The notes beneath the pieces were generated by a model. That model was not told the DNA's origin. It saw nothing but the letters and a program-made list of their open reading frames with translations, and did no database searches. DNA of 12,724 nt from Deltaproteobacteria bacterium (GTDB taxonomy: Bacteria; Desulfobacterota; Binatia; UBA9968), in the NCBI GenBank assembly GCA_016183145.1, contig JACPFE010000217.1, forward strand, positions 1 through 12,724, given 5' to 3'. Both the position numbers and the translations under genes were made by a program. Below, piece by piece: positions 6,131-12,724 of this stretch (position 1 is its first letter; each line of letters starts with the position of its first letter).

Positions 6131-6174
6131 GGATCACGATGAGTTGGCCCGGATCTGCCAGAAAGGAGTGATCC
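6131..6174 (+). promoter_or_regulatory. Inverted repeat flanking the RBS of the 99-aa gene
   Basis: GGATCAC (6131-6137) is complementary to GTGATCC (6168-6174), which lies between the Shine-Dalgarno AAAGGAG (6162-6168) and the ATG at 6176. If folded, the 7-bp stem would hide the initiation region. The 30-nt loop makes it a modest structure. Nothing else in 5971-6175 reads as a gene; a GTG-started frame here has no family features. Confidence 0.3.
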
Positions 6175-6175
6175 G

Positions 6176-6475
6176 ATGCCGCTCCTCCATGTAGCTTTTC
6201 AGGAAGGCTTTGAGGCTGACACTGTGGCCGTTTACATCGACGGCAATGAGGCGTTCCGCAAAGACAATGTGAAAACCAGATTACAGATCGGCTACGCGGA
6301 TTCCTTTGAGAACTTTTTGCCGGAAGGTTCACGGACCGTAAACATTGTCGTCCCGGAGAAAAACCTGTCACAAACCGTTCAACTCCAGCTCACCGCCGCG
6401 ACCTACCTGGGAGTCTCTATCGAGCAATGCAATATTAATTGCAAGATCTCGGATCAACCATTTGGTTATGTATGA
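6176..6475 (+). CDS. Uncharacterised 99-aa protein, beta-rich
   Basis: I do not recognise a named family. The start is well supported: AAAGGAG 7 nt before ATG 6176. The protein has no signal peptide or membrane segment and alternates hydrophobic residues like a small beta-sandwich: strand HVAFQEGF, DTVAVYIDGNEAF, VKTRLQIGYADSF, SRTVNIVVPEKN, TVQLQLTAATYLGVSI, then a short tail with two cysteines (C-N-I-N-C) and KISDQPFGYV. It lies 206 nt after the nucleotidyltransferase-like gene and 191 nt before the metzincin, all on one strand, so it is probably part of the sigma-54-driven unit. A partner, inhibitor or chaperone of the metzincin is possible; this is inference from position only. Confidence 0.7.
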   Translation: MPLLHVAFQEGFEADTVAVYIDGNEAFRKDNVKTRLQIGYADSFENFLPEGSRTVNIVVPEKNLSQTVQLQLTAATYLGVSIEQCNINCKISDQPFGYV

Positions 6476-6495
6476 AGATAAGAAGGGGATTCGCC

Positions 6496-6552
6496 ATGCC
6501 AAGAGGTCCACCGAAATTTTCTATTACGGCAGCGATAGATAACGCCGCATAG
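6496..6552 (+). CDS. Possible 18-aa micro-ORF before the metzincin gene
   Basis: ATG at 6496 follows AGAAGGGG (6481-6488) at 7 nt and opens an 18-codon frame, MPRGPPKFSITAAIDNAA, whose TAG lies just inside the loop of the 6541-6575 hairpin. It may be a leader peptide or chance; no homology is claimed. Confidence 0.2.
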   Translation: MPRGPPKFSITAAIDNAA

Positions 6553-6575
6553 ATCGGCAGGAGAGCTGCGGCGTT
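6541..6575 (+). promoter_or_regulatory. Perfect 9-bp hairpin between the 99-aa gene and the metzincin gene
   Basis: AACGCCGCA (6541-6549) and TGCGGCGTT (6567-6575) form a perfect stem with a 17-nt loop, 91 nt before the metzincin start. No T-run follows, so it is not a standard intrinsic terminator. It could stabilise or separate mRNA segments, or act with the short ORF that ends in its loop. Confidence 0.45.
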
Positions 6576-6666
6576 GAGCGCTTCTCACGGAAACCCCATC
6601 GCTGCCAACCCTGAGAACGGGTATCTTCACGATTCTTTGGTGTTCGACCAAAAGGAGGAAATTATC

Positions 6667-8910
6667 ATGGCCGATGAATTTTCATATGTTAACCTACCCC
6701 CCGAACAACTGGTAGATTTGGAGGCGTCGCAGCTTCAGGCTTCAGCCATTTTTGCCCCGGCCAGCGGTCTTTACGTGTCGCAGCCGAACTTGATCTCCAA
6801 CCCAACTCCAGTTCCCGGAGGTTCCGCTATCGAAGTATCGGGGACAGGGCTGGAAGAGATGGCCGATGCGTCATACCCGTTGCCGATAAGGCGTGAAGAG
6901 TTCCGACTCGACGTGGACGGGCGTAATCCGCAGATGACCGCCAGTGGCACTATCTCTGGATCGATGGCTTCCCGCATCCACTGGATCGCCAAGCTCATCG
7001 CCAGCGGCCCAAGCAAATGGACTGGTTGGATTTGGTACAAAGACGGCGCTGTGGCCTCTTTCCCTTATACTTCCGTGCAGATTCAAGCGACCCGTAGTTC
7101 GATACCCGATCAGCGGATGGTCACGGCGATATTTTCCGGCGGGGGAGCGCCAAACCGGGTGCGCAGGTTGCGCTTCAAATCGCCTTACTTCCACTCGGTG
7201 AATTTCGAGTTCGACTCTGCCGAAGGCGAAAACCCAACCCTGAGCGTGAATTCCCACGCCCATCCGAATCACCCCGCGAGTTTACCCAGTGAGAACTTGA
7301 CCATCCAGAAGGTTTTTCAACGAGCCGGCTTTTACGTCACAACGTCACCCGGTGGCACCGTGCCGGTGAGCGGAGCCGGCCCCAACGCAAGGTGGAGCGA
7401 CCAGGAAATGCATGATGCCATGCAAGTCTATTGGTCGCGCTTCGCCAATAAGTCGCAATGGGCTCTCTGGGTGTTCTTTGCGTCGCTGCACGAAATGGGC
7501 ACCGGCCTAGGCGGCATCATGTTTGACGACATCGGGCCTAATCACCGTCAGGGCACGGCAATCTTCAACGATTCGTTCGTTGCGACCGCGCCCGCTGGTG
7601 ATGCCAATCCGGCAGCCTGGGTACAACGCATGATCTTCTGGACGGCGTGCCACGAAATGGGCCACAGCTTTAATCTGGCGCACTCGTGGCAAAAGTCCTT
7701 GGGCACCCCCTGGATTCCGCTTGCCGATGAGCCGGAGGCGCGCAGCTTCATGAACTATCCTTATGGAGTGTCCGGCGGGCAAACCGCGTTTTTTGCCGAC
7801 TTCCAGTACCGCTTCACCGACTCCGAACTGCTATTCATGCGCCATGCGCCGGAAAGATTCGTCCAGATGGGCAATGCCGATTGGTTCGACCACCACGGCT
7901 TTGAAGAAGCCAACGCATCTCCCGAGCCATCGCTTAAGCTGGAGTTGCGCGCCAATCGGAATGTCAACCTTTTCGAATTCATGGAGCCGGCGACTCTAGA
8001 GTTAAAACTCACCAACACTTCGTCGCAACCTTGCATGGTCGGAGAGAACGTCTTATCCGACTGTGATTCGATGACGGTGATCATCAAAAAGGACGGCAAA
8101 CCAGCCCGGCAATTGCTGCCATACGTGCGCCACTGTGTGCTGCCCAAGAAGCGAGTCTTGGGGCCGGGAGTTTCCATTTATGACTCCCTGTTTATCTCGG
8201 CGGGCCGCAATGGTTGGGATCTCGCCGAGCCTGGGAAATATACGATTCAAGTGGCGCTGCATCAGGAAGGCGAAGACATCGTCTCCAACCCGTTATCACT
8301 CCGTGTCGCGCCGCCGCGCGGATATGAGGAGGAGCTTCTGGCGCAAGATTTCTACTCCGATGATGTCGGCCGGATTATCGCGTTGGACGGCAGCTATTTC
8401 CTCGAAAAAGGCAACGACGTGCTGCAAAAGGTTATCGAAAGACTTGCTGACCGGCGGGTCGCGCTGCATGCTCGCGTGGCACTCGGCCGAGTGCTGATGC
8501 AGGACTACAAGCAATTGGTTGCCGAGGCTGTCGACGGTCGTAAGTCAGTGGCTGTGAGGCTTCGCTCCGCTCAACTTGACACCGCAAAACAGCACTTCTC
8601 CGCCGCCTTGTATGACAAACCGGAGGAAGCGGCCGTCTCCTTGGGGCATATTGACTACAAGTGGTACATGGACCGCATCAGCGATTGCGTGGCTCAACAG
8701 GGCGATGTGGAATACGCGACGAGGATGCAACAGCAACTCTACCAGGTGATGTCGGGCCGGCGAGTGAATGGCCGCGGCATCCCGGAGGGGGTCTTGCAGC
8801 GGATCAAAGAGCGGCGTGAAGGCTACGGTCACCCAGCGGCCATGAGCGAGCCGACAAGAGCGGGCGCCTGGATGTTTGAGGAAGGCGTCGAGGCGACCAC
8901 CTTACACTAG
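6667..8910 (+). CDS. Metzincin-type zinc metalloprotease with Ig-like and helical C-terminal regions
   Basis: A 747-residue protein. The zinc motif is HEMGHSFNLAH: H329, E330, H333, H339, the metzincin HExxHxxxxxH pattern with Asn336 where Gly is usual. A Met-turn follows at SFM362NYPYG, 23 residues on. Layout by eye: N-terminal tail (1-78), beta-rich domain (about 79-205), protease domain (about 212-405) with a second H275-EMG motif, an Ig-like beta domain (about 419-548, LELKLTNTSSQPCMV to NPLSLRVAPP), and a helical region (about 555-720). There is no signal peptide, unusual for a metzincin, so it may act in the cytosol or leave by a non-Sec route. ATG 6667 has a near-perfect AAAGGAGG RBS; a longer frame from 6574 lacks one. 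Last gene of the presumed sigma-54 unit. Substrate unknown. Confidence 0.8.
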   Translation: MADEFSYVNLPPEQLVDLEASQLQASAIFAPASGLYVSQPNLISNPTPVPGGSAIEVSGTGLEEMADASYPLPIRREEFRLDVDGRNPQMTASGTISGSMASRIHWIAKLIASGPSKWTGWIWYKDGAVASFPYTSVQIQATRSSIPDQRMVTAIFSGGGAPNRVRRLRFKSPYFHSVNFEFDSAEGENPTLSVNSHAHPNHPASLPSENLTIQKVFQRAGFYVTTSPGGTVPVSGAGPNARWSDQEMHDAMQVYWSRFANKSQWALWVFFASLHEMGTGLGGIMFDDIGPNHRQGTAIFNDSFVATAPAGDANPAAWVQRMIFWTACHEMGHSFNLAHSWQKSLGTPWIPLADEPEARSFMNYPYGVSGGQTAFFADFQYRFTDSELLFMRHAPERFVQMGNADWFDHHGFEEANASPEPSLKLELRANRNVNLFEFMEPATLELKLTNTSSQPCMVGENVLSDCDSMTVIIKKDGKPARQLLPYVRHCVLPKKRVLGPGVSIYDSLFISAGRNGWDLAEPGKYTIQVALHQEGEDIVSNPLSLRVAPPRGYEEELLAQDFYSDDVGRIIALDGSYFLEKGNDVLQKVIERLADRRVALHARVALGRVLMQDYKQLVAEAVDGRKSVAVRLRSAQLDTAKQHFSAALYDKPEEAAVSLGHIDYKWYMDRISDCVAQQGDVEYATRMQQQLYQVMSGRRVNGRGIPEGVLQRIKERREGYGHPAAMSEPTRAGAWMFEEGVEATTLH

Positions 8911-8999
8911 GAGGATTGGCTCAGCGGAGAACAAGGGAAGCTGCCGGATTCTCATGCGCAGTATCATCCCTGCCATGCTAGCGCACCTTTTTGGCGCGC

Positions 9000-9029
9000 C
9001 GTAGAGGCGGTTTGGGAACCGCCTCTACG
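9000..9029. terminator. Perfect 13-bp palindrome after the metzincin gene
   Basis: C-GTAGAGGCGGTT (9000-9012) and AACCGCCTCTAC-G (9017-9029) close on TGGG. It lies 90 nt after the metzincin stop and probably ends that transcript or acts as a REP-like element; only TTT follows nearby, so intrinsic termination is not assured. The rest of 8911-9198 shows no gene. Confidence 0.5.
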
Positions 9030-9198
9030 CTTTGGAGGGGAAAAACCGCCAAGCCACTCTTCCAGAGGCAAATAGGGTTAATCTCCAGTAGGCTTTCCTT
9101 TCAACTCTTCAACAGGCTACCGGTGGGCGGCGTCAGATAGGCGCCTTGAATTCATGAGGTAACTATGGTGGGGTTTGCTTGTTAAGTGGTGAGCGGTA

Positions 9199-10217
9199 AT
9201 GGCTACGCTTCGTGAGATTCTCGACCAGAATGTCCGAGAGGGCGAGCTCTATGAGAAGCTGGGTGACGGGAGAATACGATGCTTCGCCTGCGGCCACCAT
9301 TGTCCTATCCCGGAGGGTCGTCCGGGAGTTTGCCAAGTCCGGTTCAACAGGGGTGGCACGCTCTACGTTCCCTGGGGTTACGCGGGTGGCGTGCAGTGCG
9401 ACCCGATTGAGAAAAAACCCTTCTTTCACGCCTATCCCGGGGCTTTAGCCTATAGCTTTGGGATGCTCGGTTGTGATTTGCACTGCGCCTACTGTCAAAA
9501 CTGGGTAACTTCGCAGGCTCTGCGCGATCCCAGCGCGACGGTGCCACCGCGCAAGCTCACCCCTGAGGAACTTGTCCGTGACGCTCTCCGTCAAGGGGCT
9601 AAAGCGATCGTAAGCACCTATAACGAGCCGCTGATAACGAGTGAATGGGCGGTAGCTGTGTTCAAAGACGCCCGCGCGGCCGGGCTGGTAACGAGCTTTG
9701 TCTCGAATGGGAACGGCACGCAGCAAGTGCTGGAATACGCTTCTGGCTGGAGATTGTGACATTGCTGGTGCCGGGATTTAACGACTGTGAGAACGAAGTT
9801 AAGCGGCTCACCGAATTCCTCGTGAGCGTGTCGCGGGACATTCCGTGGCATGTCACGGCATTTCACAAAGACTATAAAATGACCGATCCAGATAATACGA
9901 CGGCGCGGCACTTAGTGCGCGCCGCAGAGATTGGTAAGGCAGCCGGGTTGCGCTACGTTTATGCCGGAAATCTACCCGGGAAGGTAGGAGACCTGGAAAA
10001 TACCTATTGCCCGAACTGCCATGAGCTGCTGATTGAACGCTACGGCTATCTGATTTTGGACTATAAGCTGACTGCTGATGGCTCTTGTCCGCACTGTGAA
10101 ACCAAGATACCCGGGCGATGGGCTCCTTGTTTCCAGGGGCAGATCACATCCCATCCATACCTACCCCGGCGCAGACGCCGCCCCTCAGATTACTCCTGGC
10201 TCCAGTCTACCGAATAA
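9199..10217 (+). pseudogene. amrS: AmmeMemoRadiSam system radical SAM protein, broken by an internal frameshifting deletion
   Basis: The first part (9199 to about 9738) carries an N-terminal Cys cluster (CFACGHHC...GVC), DPIEKKPFFHAYPG, and the radical SAM 4Fe-4S motif C-x3-C-x2-C in GCDLHCAYCQNW, then STYNEPLI and SFVSNGNGT. After VLEY the frame runs into a stop at 9757-9759. The homologous continuation, FWLEIVTLLVPGFND, starts at 9741 in another frame and runs to 10217 with WHVTAFHKDYKMTDPDNTT, YAGNLPG and C-terminal Cys pairs (CPNC, CPHC). From memory of the family, about 40 residues normally lie between VLEY and FWLE (segment with YKVDLKSF); these are absent. So roughly 120 nt are deleted out of frame. 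The gene is inactive unless this is an assembly error. The usual AMMECR1 and Memo partners are not in the window. Confidence 0.85.
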
Positions 10218-10270
10218 ACTGCGCGCCGGGTAATCTCTGAACTCGCGCAGGGATCCGCTGCTCGCCCGGA

Positions 10271-11074
10271 TTATTCACGCACCTCGTTTTGTAGGTGCGA
10301 ATACGGAGGCTCACCGACCAAGGCACGGAGGATCGTCCGCTGCTCCAGGGACAACAGCGCTTTACCCTGCTCTATAGCGCGAATCCGCGCAAAGCGGAGA
10401 TCCGCGCGCAACCGCTCGATTTCTTGGAGCTTCGCCTTCACCTGCTGCTCCTCCACAGGATCAACCTCAAGCATACTGGCCAGCTCCGTCTCAGCGAGGC
10501 GGACATCAGCTTCGTGCCGGATCGCCTCGCGCTCAAAACCGCTCCTGAGTTTTGCAAGGCTCCGCACCTGGTCAAGGGACAACTTTAACTCTTCGTGGTG
10601 ACGGAGCATGAGGGAAATAAGCGGGCGCTCCCGCGGTGGGTCTCCCTCGTCCCAACGGGCGAGCTCGCCAGGGGCAGCCAGGGTTGGCTCCTGTGGATAA
10701 GGGCTGATCACCACGAAAGACGGGCCAAGGCCAATTACCTGTTGCCGGAAACAGAAGCCGCTGTGAAAACCAAATGGGTGGTGCGGAAAAAACCCACGAC
10801 AACTAAAATGGTGGTGGCGCCAAAACAGAGGCTTATGCCTGAAATGCCGCCGGTGATCGAAGCGCCGGTGATGGAAAGGGTGGCTATCTTTCAAGTGAGC
10901 ACCGAAGCGTCCGGAGACAGCCCGCAAGCCACTAGGATGAGGGGGTGATCCCGAGAAGTGGCTCTGCCCACCATTCCCCAACTGGCCCGAGACTGTCGCT
11001 CCGCGCGCTGAGATCGACCCGGCAGTCAACGCGGCGAGGAAAAAAACGACAGATGCAGCGACTAGTGTTTCCAT
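10271..11074 (-). CDS. His-rich periplasmic CpxP/Spy-like (LTXXQ) protein
   Basis: A 267-residue protein. N-terminus: hydrophobic segment METLVAASVVFFLAALTAGS, read as a signal peptide although it lacks a basic start. Residues 64-104 contain 12 histidines, with HHH at 87-89, pointing to metal binding. The C-terminal 150-255 is helical and has the two LTXXQ-type motifs of the Spy/CpxP/periplasmic heavy-metal sensor family: LSLDQ (165-169) and LSLEQ (241-245), joined by long charged helices (EREAIRHEAD..., KLQEIERLRADLRF). Relatives sense or buffer envelope stress or metals in the periplasm. RBS is a modest AAGAGAG. It is convergent with the broken amrS (53 nt between stops) and separated by 139 nt from the ABM gene upstream, so it may have its own promoter. 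The family call relies on the C-terminal part. Confidence 0.72.
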   Translation of the reverse strand: METLVAASVVFFLAALTAGSISARGATVSGQLGNGGQSHFSGSPPHPSGLRAVSGRFGAHLKDSHPFHHRRFDHRRHFRHKPLFWRHHHFSCRGFFPHHPFGFHSGFCFRQQVIGLGPSFVVISPYPQEPTLAAPGELARWDEGDPPRERPLISLMLRHHEELKLSLDQVRSLAKLRSGFEREAIRHEADVRLAETELASMLEVDPVEEQQVKAKLQEIERLRADLRFARIRAIEQGKALLSLEQRTILRALVGEPPYSHLQNEVRE

Positions 11075-11213
11075 CTCTCTTATTTTCTTGCTTATTTTAT
11101 GCGCTCAGGCAGATCACAAATTGGCGATTTGACGAGTGCTGAAGCCTAGTGGGGTCCATCGATTCGGGTGGCGTTCATGGAGATCAACGTCGCTCTTTCT
11201 AAGCTGTCTTCCC

Positions 11214-11561
11214 TTAGTCGGCTACAACGGTCCCCTCCGCCAGGGTCTCTACCATCCCCTTTACGTCGAAGTAAGTATCTGTTTCGTATATGCTGATGTT
11301 CTCAGGGTCCGCCAGGACCCCTGCTATCTTTTCTTCGAATGCTTTCCGCTCCGGGGTGTTAACCCAACTTTTCCAGTCCTCAACGCTTTTCCAGGCGCTG
11401 ATCACCAGGTGACTAGAAGGGTCGTCCACAGATCGCAAGGTTTCTCCAGAAATGAAGCCCTGTGCATGGATGGCCCTGGAGCGAATTTCTCCTATAGCCT
11501 CGCCAAGTTCGTTTTCCTTGCCCGGCTTGATTTTTCTTTGGATGAGGATTTTAACGGCCAT
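11214..11561 (-). CDS. ABM-domain protein, copy 2
   Basis: A 115-residue paralogue of the protein at 1864-2151: about 60 of the first 95 residues are identical by hand alignment, including IQRKI, GFISGETLRS, HLVIS.WKSVEDW and TPER. It carries an extra C-terminal tail of about 20 residues (YFDVKGMVETLAEGTVVAD) absent from copy 1. GGAGG precedes ATG 11561. It starts 33 nt after the stop of the small membrane zinc-ribbon gene and is probably co-transcribed with it. Biochemical role unassigned: ABM proteins range from quinol oxidation to haem degradation. Confidence 0.85.
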   Translation of the reverse strand: MAVKILIQRKIKPGKENELGEAIGEIRSRAIHAQGFISGETLRSVDDPSSHLVISAWKSVEDWKSWVNTPERKAFEEKIAGVLADPENISIYETDTYFDVKGMVETLAEGTVVAD

Positions 11562-11594
11562 GATAATTCCTCCATCAAAAATGAGTAACGTTCT

Positions 11595-11840
11595 TTATGG
11601 CGCCCTGACAAATAGGCGGGCGCATTCGGCGCTGCAAAAGTAGCCGCCCCGCGAGAATACCGCTTCGGTCTGAGGCACGTAGCTCTGGCAGTGGAGACAC
11701 AGAACTAGTTCCTGATCCAGATCGGGACGGTCCTTAGAACCCTTGAGACGCCTTGTTCTGCTAGAGAAGAAAAACGTCGAGATGATGACAAAAATAACGT
11801 AGGCCAGCAGAAGAAGGATAATTAACCTAAAGACCAACAT
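11595..11840 (-). CDS. Small membrane-anchored zinc-ribbon protein, PP0621-like
   Basis: An 81-residue protein: one transmembrane helix at about 4-25 (RLIILLLLAYVIFVIISTFF), a short charged linker, then a zinc-ribbon-like C48-x2-C51 ... C69-x3-C73 (LCLHCQ ... YFCSAEC). This is the layout of the PP0621 family of unknown function, in which a cytoplasmic zinc ribbon hangs from an N-terminal helix. GAGAGGG precedes ATG 11840. It is first in a two-gene minus-strand unit with ABM copy 2 and follows the conserved leader element by about 55 nt. Confidence 0.75.
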   Translation of the reverse strand: MLVFRLIILLLLAYVIFVIISTFFFSSRTRRLKGSKDRPDLDQELVLCLHCQSYVPQTEAVFSRGGYFCSAECARLFVRAP

Positions 11841-11893
11841 AGCGACCCTCTCAGGCAGCTATCAACTGCTTCGGAAAAGAAGAAACTTTTAAG

Positions 11894-11970
11894 AAACAAA
11901 AAAGCCAGCACACTCCTGCGGCAAAATATCAGGAGCGGCTGGCTAAAAAAATTTCCATTTCCCCCTCCGA
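11894..11970 (-). promoter_or_regulatory. Conserved leader element with terminator-like hairpin, copy 2
   Basis: Read on the minus strand: GGAGGGGGAAATGG, an A/T-rich spacer, AGCCAGC, CG, CTCCTG, 11 nt, CAGGAG, TGT, GCTGGCT, then a T-run and GTTT. AGCCAGC/GCTGGCT and CTCCTG/CAGGAG are both perfect stems. Primary sequence and spacing match the element at 2222-2296, notably AGCCAGCsGCTC and GCAGGAGTG at identical separation. It lies upstream of the zinc-ribbon/ABM copy 2 unit; the gene beyond is on the plus strand, so no minus-strand gene precedes it. Attenuator or regulatory RNA is inferred. A TTGACA at 12019-12024 on this strand lacks a clear -10. Confidence 0.6.
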
Positions 11971-12148
11971 GAAACCTTTTGCGTGCCTCTGTTAGGCCTC
12001 ACATCTGAAGCCAAAGCTTGTCAAAAACGGGGGATGCTCTTAGCGATCTTGTGATATAAGTTGCATAGCACCATCCAAACTGGGTTTCAACGACGCTTGA
12101 ATTTCCGTTTACCCATGTCGTAGGCTTGACCGCGGCGGATTCGTTTCC

Positions 12149-12724
12149 ATGAAATCAGGCAGCCCCACGCTCAGAAGTGCAATCCTCGCTCTGAAAAAAG
12201 AACTCCAAAATTTAAGAAAGGAAATCCTCGAGGAAAAGGAACAGCGGGTTCTAGGAGCGATCATCCGGCGCGGCCTTCGCTGTTATCCGAGAGAAGAGGA
12301 TCGGGGCGTTCTCCTACCCAGTGCAAAAAGATTCCGCGAGGACTTTTATAGTCATCTGAAAAAGTATTCCTTTCGACTTTTTCTCCGGGACGTCATTAAA
12401 AACAAGGACTCCTTTTCCCTCGCAGATCTTTTGCGCTACTGCTCTGAGAGAAGCGCTAAAGAATATCTTCGTGTTCTCGTGCGTGTGGGCGTCGTCCTCC
12501 CCATGCGTCAAAGCCGCTTCATGCTAAAAGACACGCGCATCAGCTCCTTTGGGGAAACTCTAGAATGGTTCGTCTGCCAGATCTTGGAAAAGGAATTCTA
12601 CCTTCCTCCCCTATGGGGCTTTCGGGTTAAAGAGAATCGCGGCGGAGGGGACTTTGACGTTGTGGCGCTTATGGAAGGGAGTCTTGTATATGTCGAAACC
12701 AAGTCCTCCCCGCCAAAACACATT
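12149..12724 (+). CDS. PD-(D/E)XK nuclease-like protein (3'-truncated by window end)
   Basis: 192 codons are open to the window end with no stop, so the protein continues. Residues about 8-35 look like a coiled coil (LKKELQNLRKEILEEKEQR). The middle (about 60-140) is helical and basic and may include a winged-helix-like unit (DSFSLADLLRYC...YLRVLVRVGVVL). From about 145: an acidic helix GETLEWFVCQILEKEF, then GGGDFDVVALM (D168, D170), and VYVETKSS (E183-x-K185). Helix with Glu, then Asp, then ExK 13-15 residues on, is the PD-(D/E)XK nuclease core; a RecB/Mrr-like or structural role is possible. The usual C-terminal rest is out of view. The RBS is weak (GGCGGA); 11971-12148 between this gene and the leader element holds only divergent promoter sequence. 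Confidence 0.6.
   Translation, partial: MKSGSPTLRSAILALKKELQNLRKEILEEKEQRVLGAIIRRGLRCYPREEDRGVLLPSAKRFREDFYSHLKKYSFRLFLRDVIKNKDSFSLADLLRYCSERSAKEYLRVLVRVGVVLPMRQSRFMLKDTRISSFGETLEWFVCQILEKEFYLPPLWGFRVKENRGGGDFDVVALMEGSLVYVETKSSPPKHI

Noticed and set aside
6146..6161. Second sigma-54-like site (TGGCCC-N5-TGCC)
   Set aside because: GG to GC spacing is one base short and the -12 TTGC is missing.
5967..6194. 75-codon GTG-started frame after the nucleotidyltransferase gene
   Set aside because: No RBS separate from the upstream gene, low-complexity Ser/Asn start, and it overlaps the well-supported 99-aa gene start.
9645..10217. Separate 190-aa protein starting at 9645
   Set aside because: Its first ~32 residues overlap the intact amrS N-terminal half in another frame; homology starts only at FWLEIV, so it is the 3' half of the broken gene.
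10595..10948. 117-codon plus-strand frame
   Set aside because: Antisense to the His-rich CpxP-like gene, whose C-terminal LTXXQ motifs and signal-like N-terminus support the minus strand.

Overview
This looks like a chromosomal segment from a moderately GC-rich, Gram-negative environmental bacterium. The gene types (paired DUF35 acyl-CoA-associated proteins, a sigma-54 activator, AmmeMemoRadiSam radical SAM, ABM-domain proteins) and the many REP-like palindromes between genes suggest Desulfobacterota ('Deltaproteobacteria'), Binatota, NC10 or a relative. This placement is an inference from gene content; there is no rRNA or other marker gene.

Layout. 1-314: repeat-rich, no convincing gene. 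315-1312 (+): two overlapping DUF35 (rubredoxin-like zinc ribbon + OB fold) genes, probably the tail of a thiolase/acyl-CoA operon lying to the left. 1345-2151 (-): a tandem-ACT protein and an ABM-domain protein with a long 5' leader carrying a promoter, a dyad over the -35 and a hairpin plus T-run. 2840-4210 (+): an NtrC-type sigma-54 activator whose receiver has Glu where the phosphorylated Asp should be. 4211-5061: terminator-like palindrome, REP-like element, then a good -24/-12 promoter with an upstream dyad. 5062-8910 (+): a sugar-phosphate nucleotidyltransferase-like protein missing a central segment, an unrecognised 99-aa protein with a strong RBS, and a large cytoplasmic-looking metzincin metalloprotease. 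9199-10217 (+): an AmmeMemoRadiSam radical SAM gene broken by an out-of-frame internal deletion. 10271-11840 (-): a His-rich CpxP/Spy-like periplasmic protein, a second ABM protein and a small membrane-anchored zinc-ribbon protein. 12149-end (+): the start of a probable PD-(D/E)XK nuclease-like protein, cut by the window edge.

How they may work together. The activator gene, the sigma-54 promoter and the three genes 5062-8910 form a plausible self-contained module: an activator that may not need a kinase, driving a modified nucleotidyltransferase, a small beta-rich protein and a metzincin. Separately, the two ABM transcription units share a nearly gap-free ~75-nt leader element ending in a terminator-like hairpin. 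Neither has a same-strand gene just upstream, so the element looks like a cis-acting attenuator or RNA regulator rather than a terminator of a preceding gene. These two points, with the deletions in the nucleotidyltransferase and amrS, are the main things to examine.
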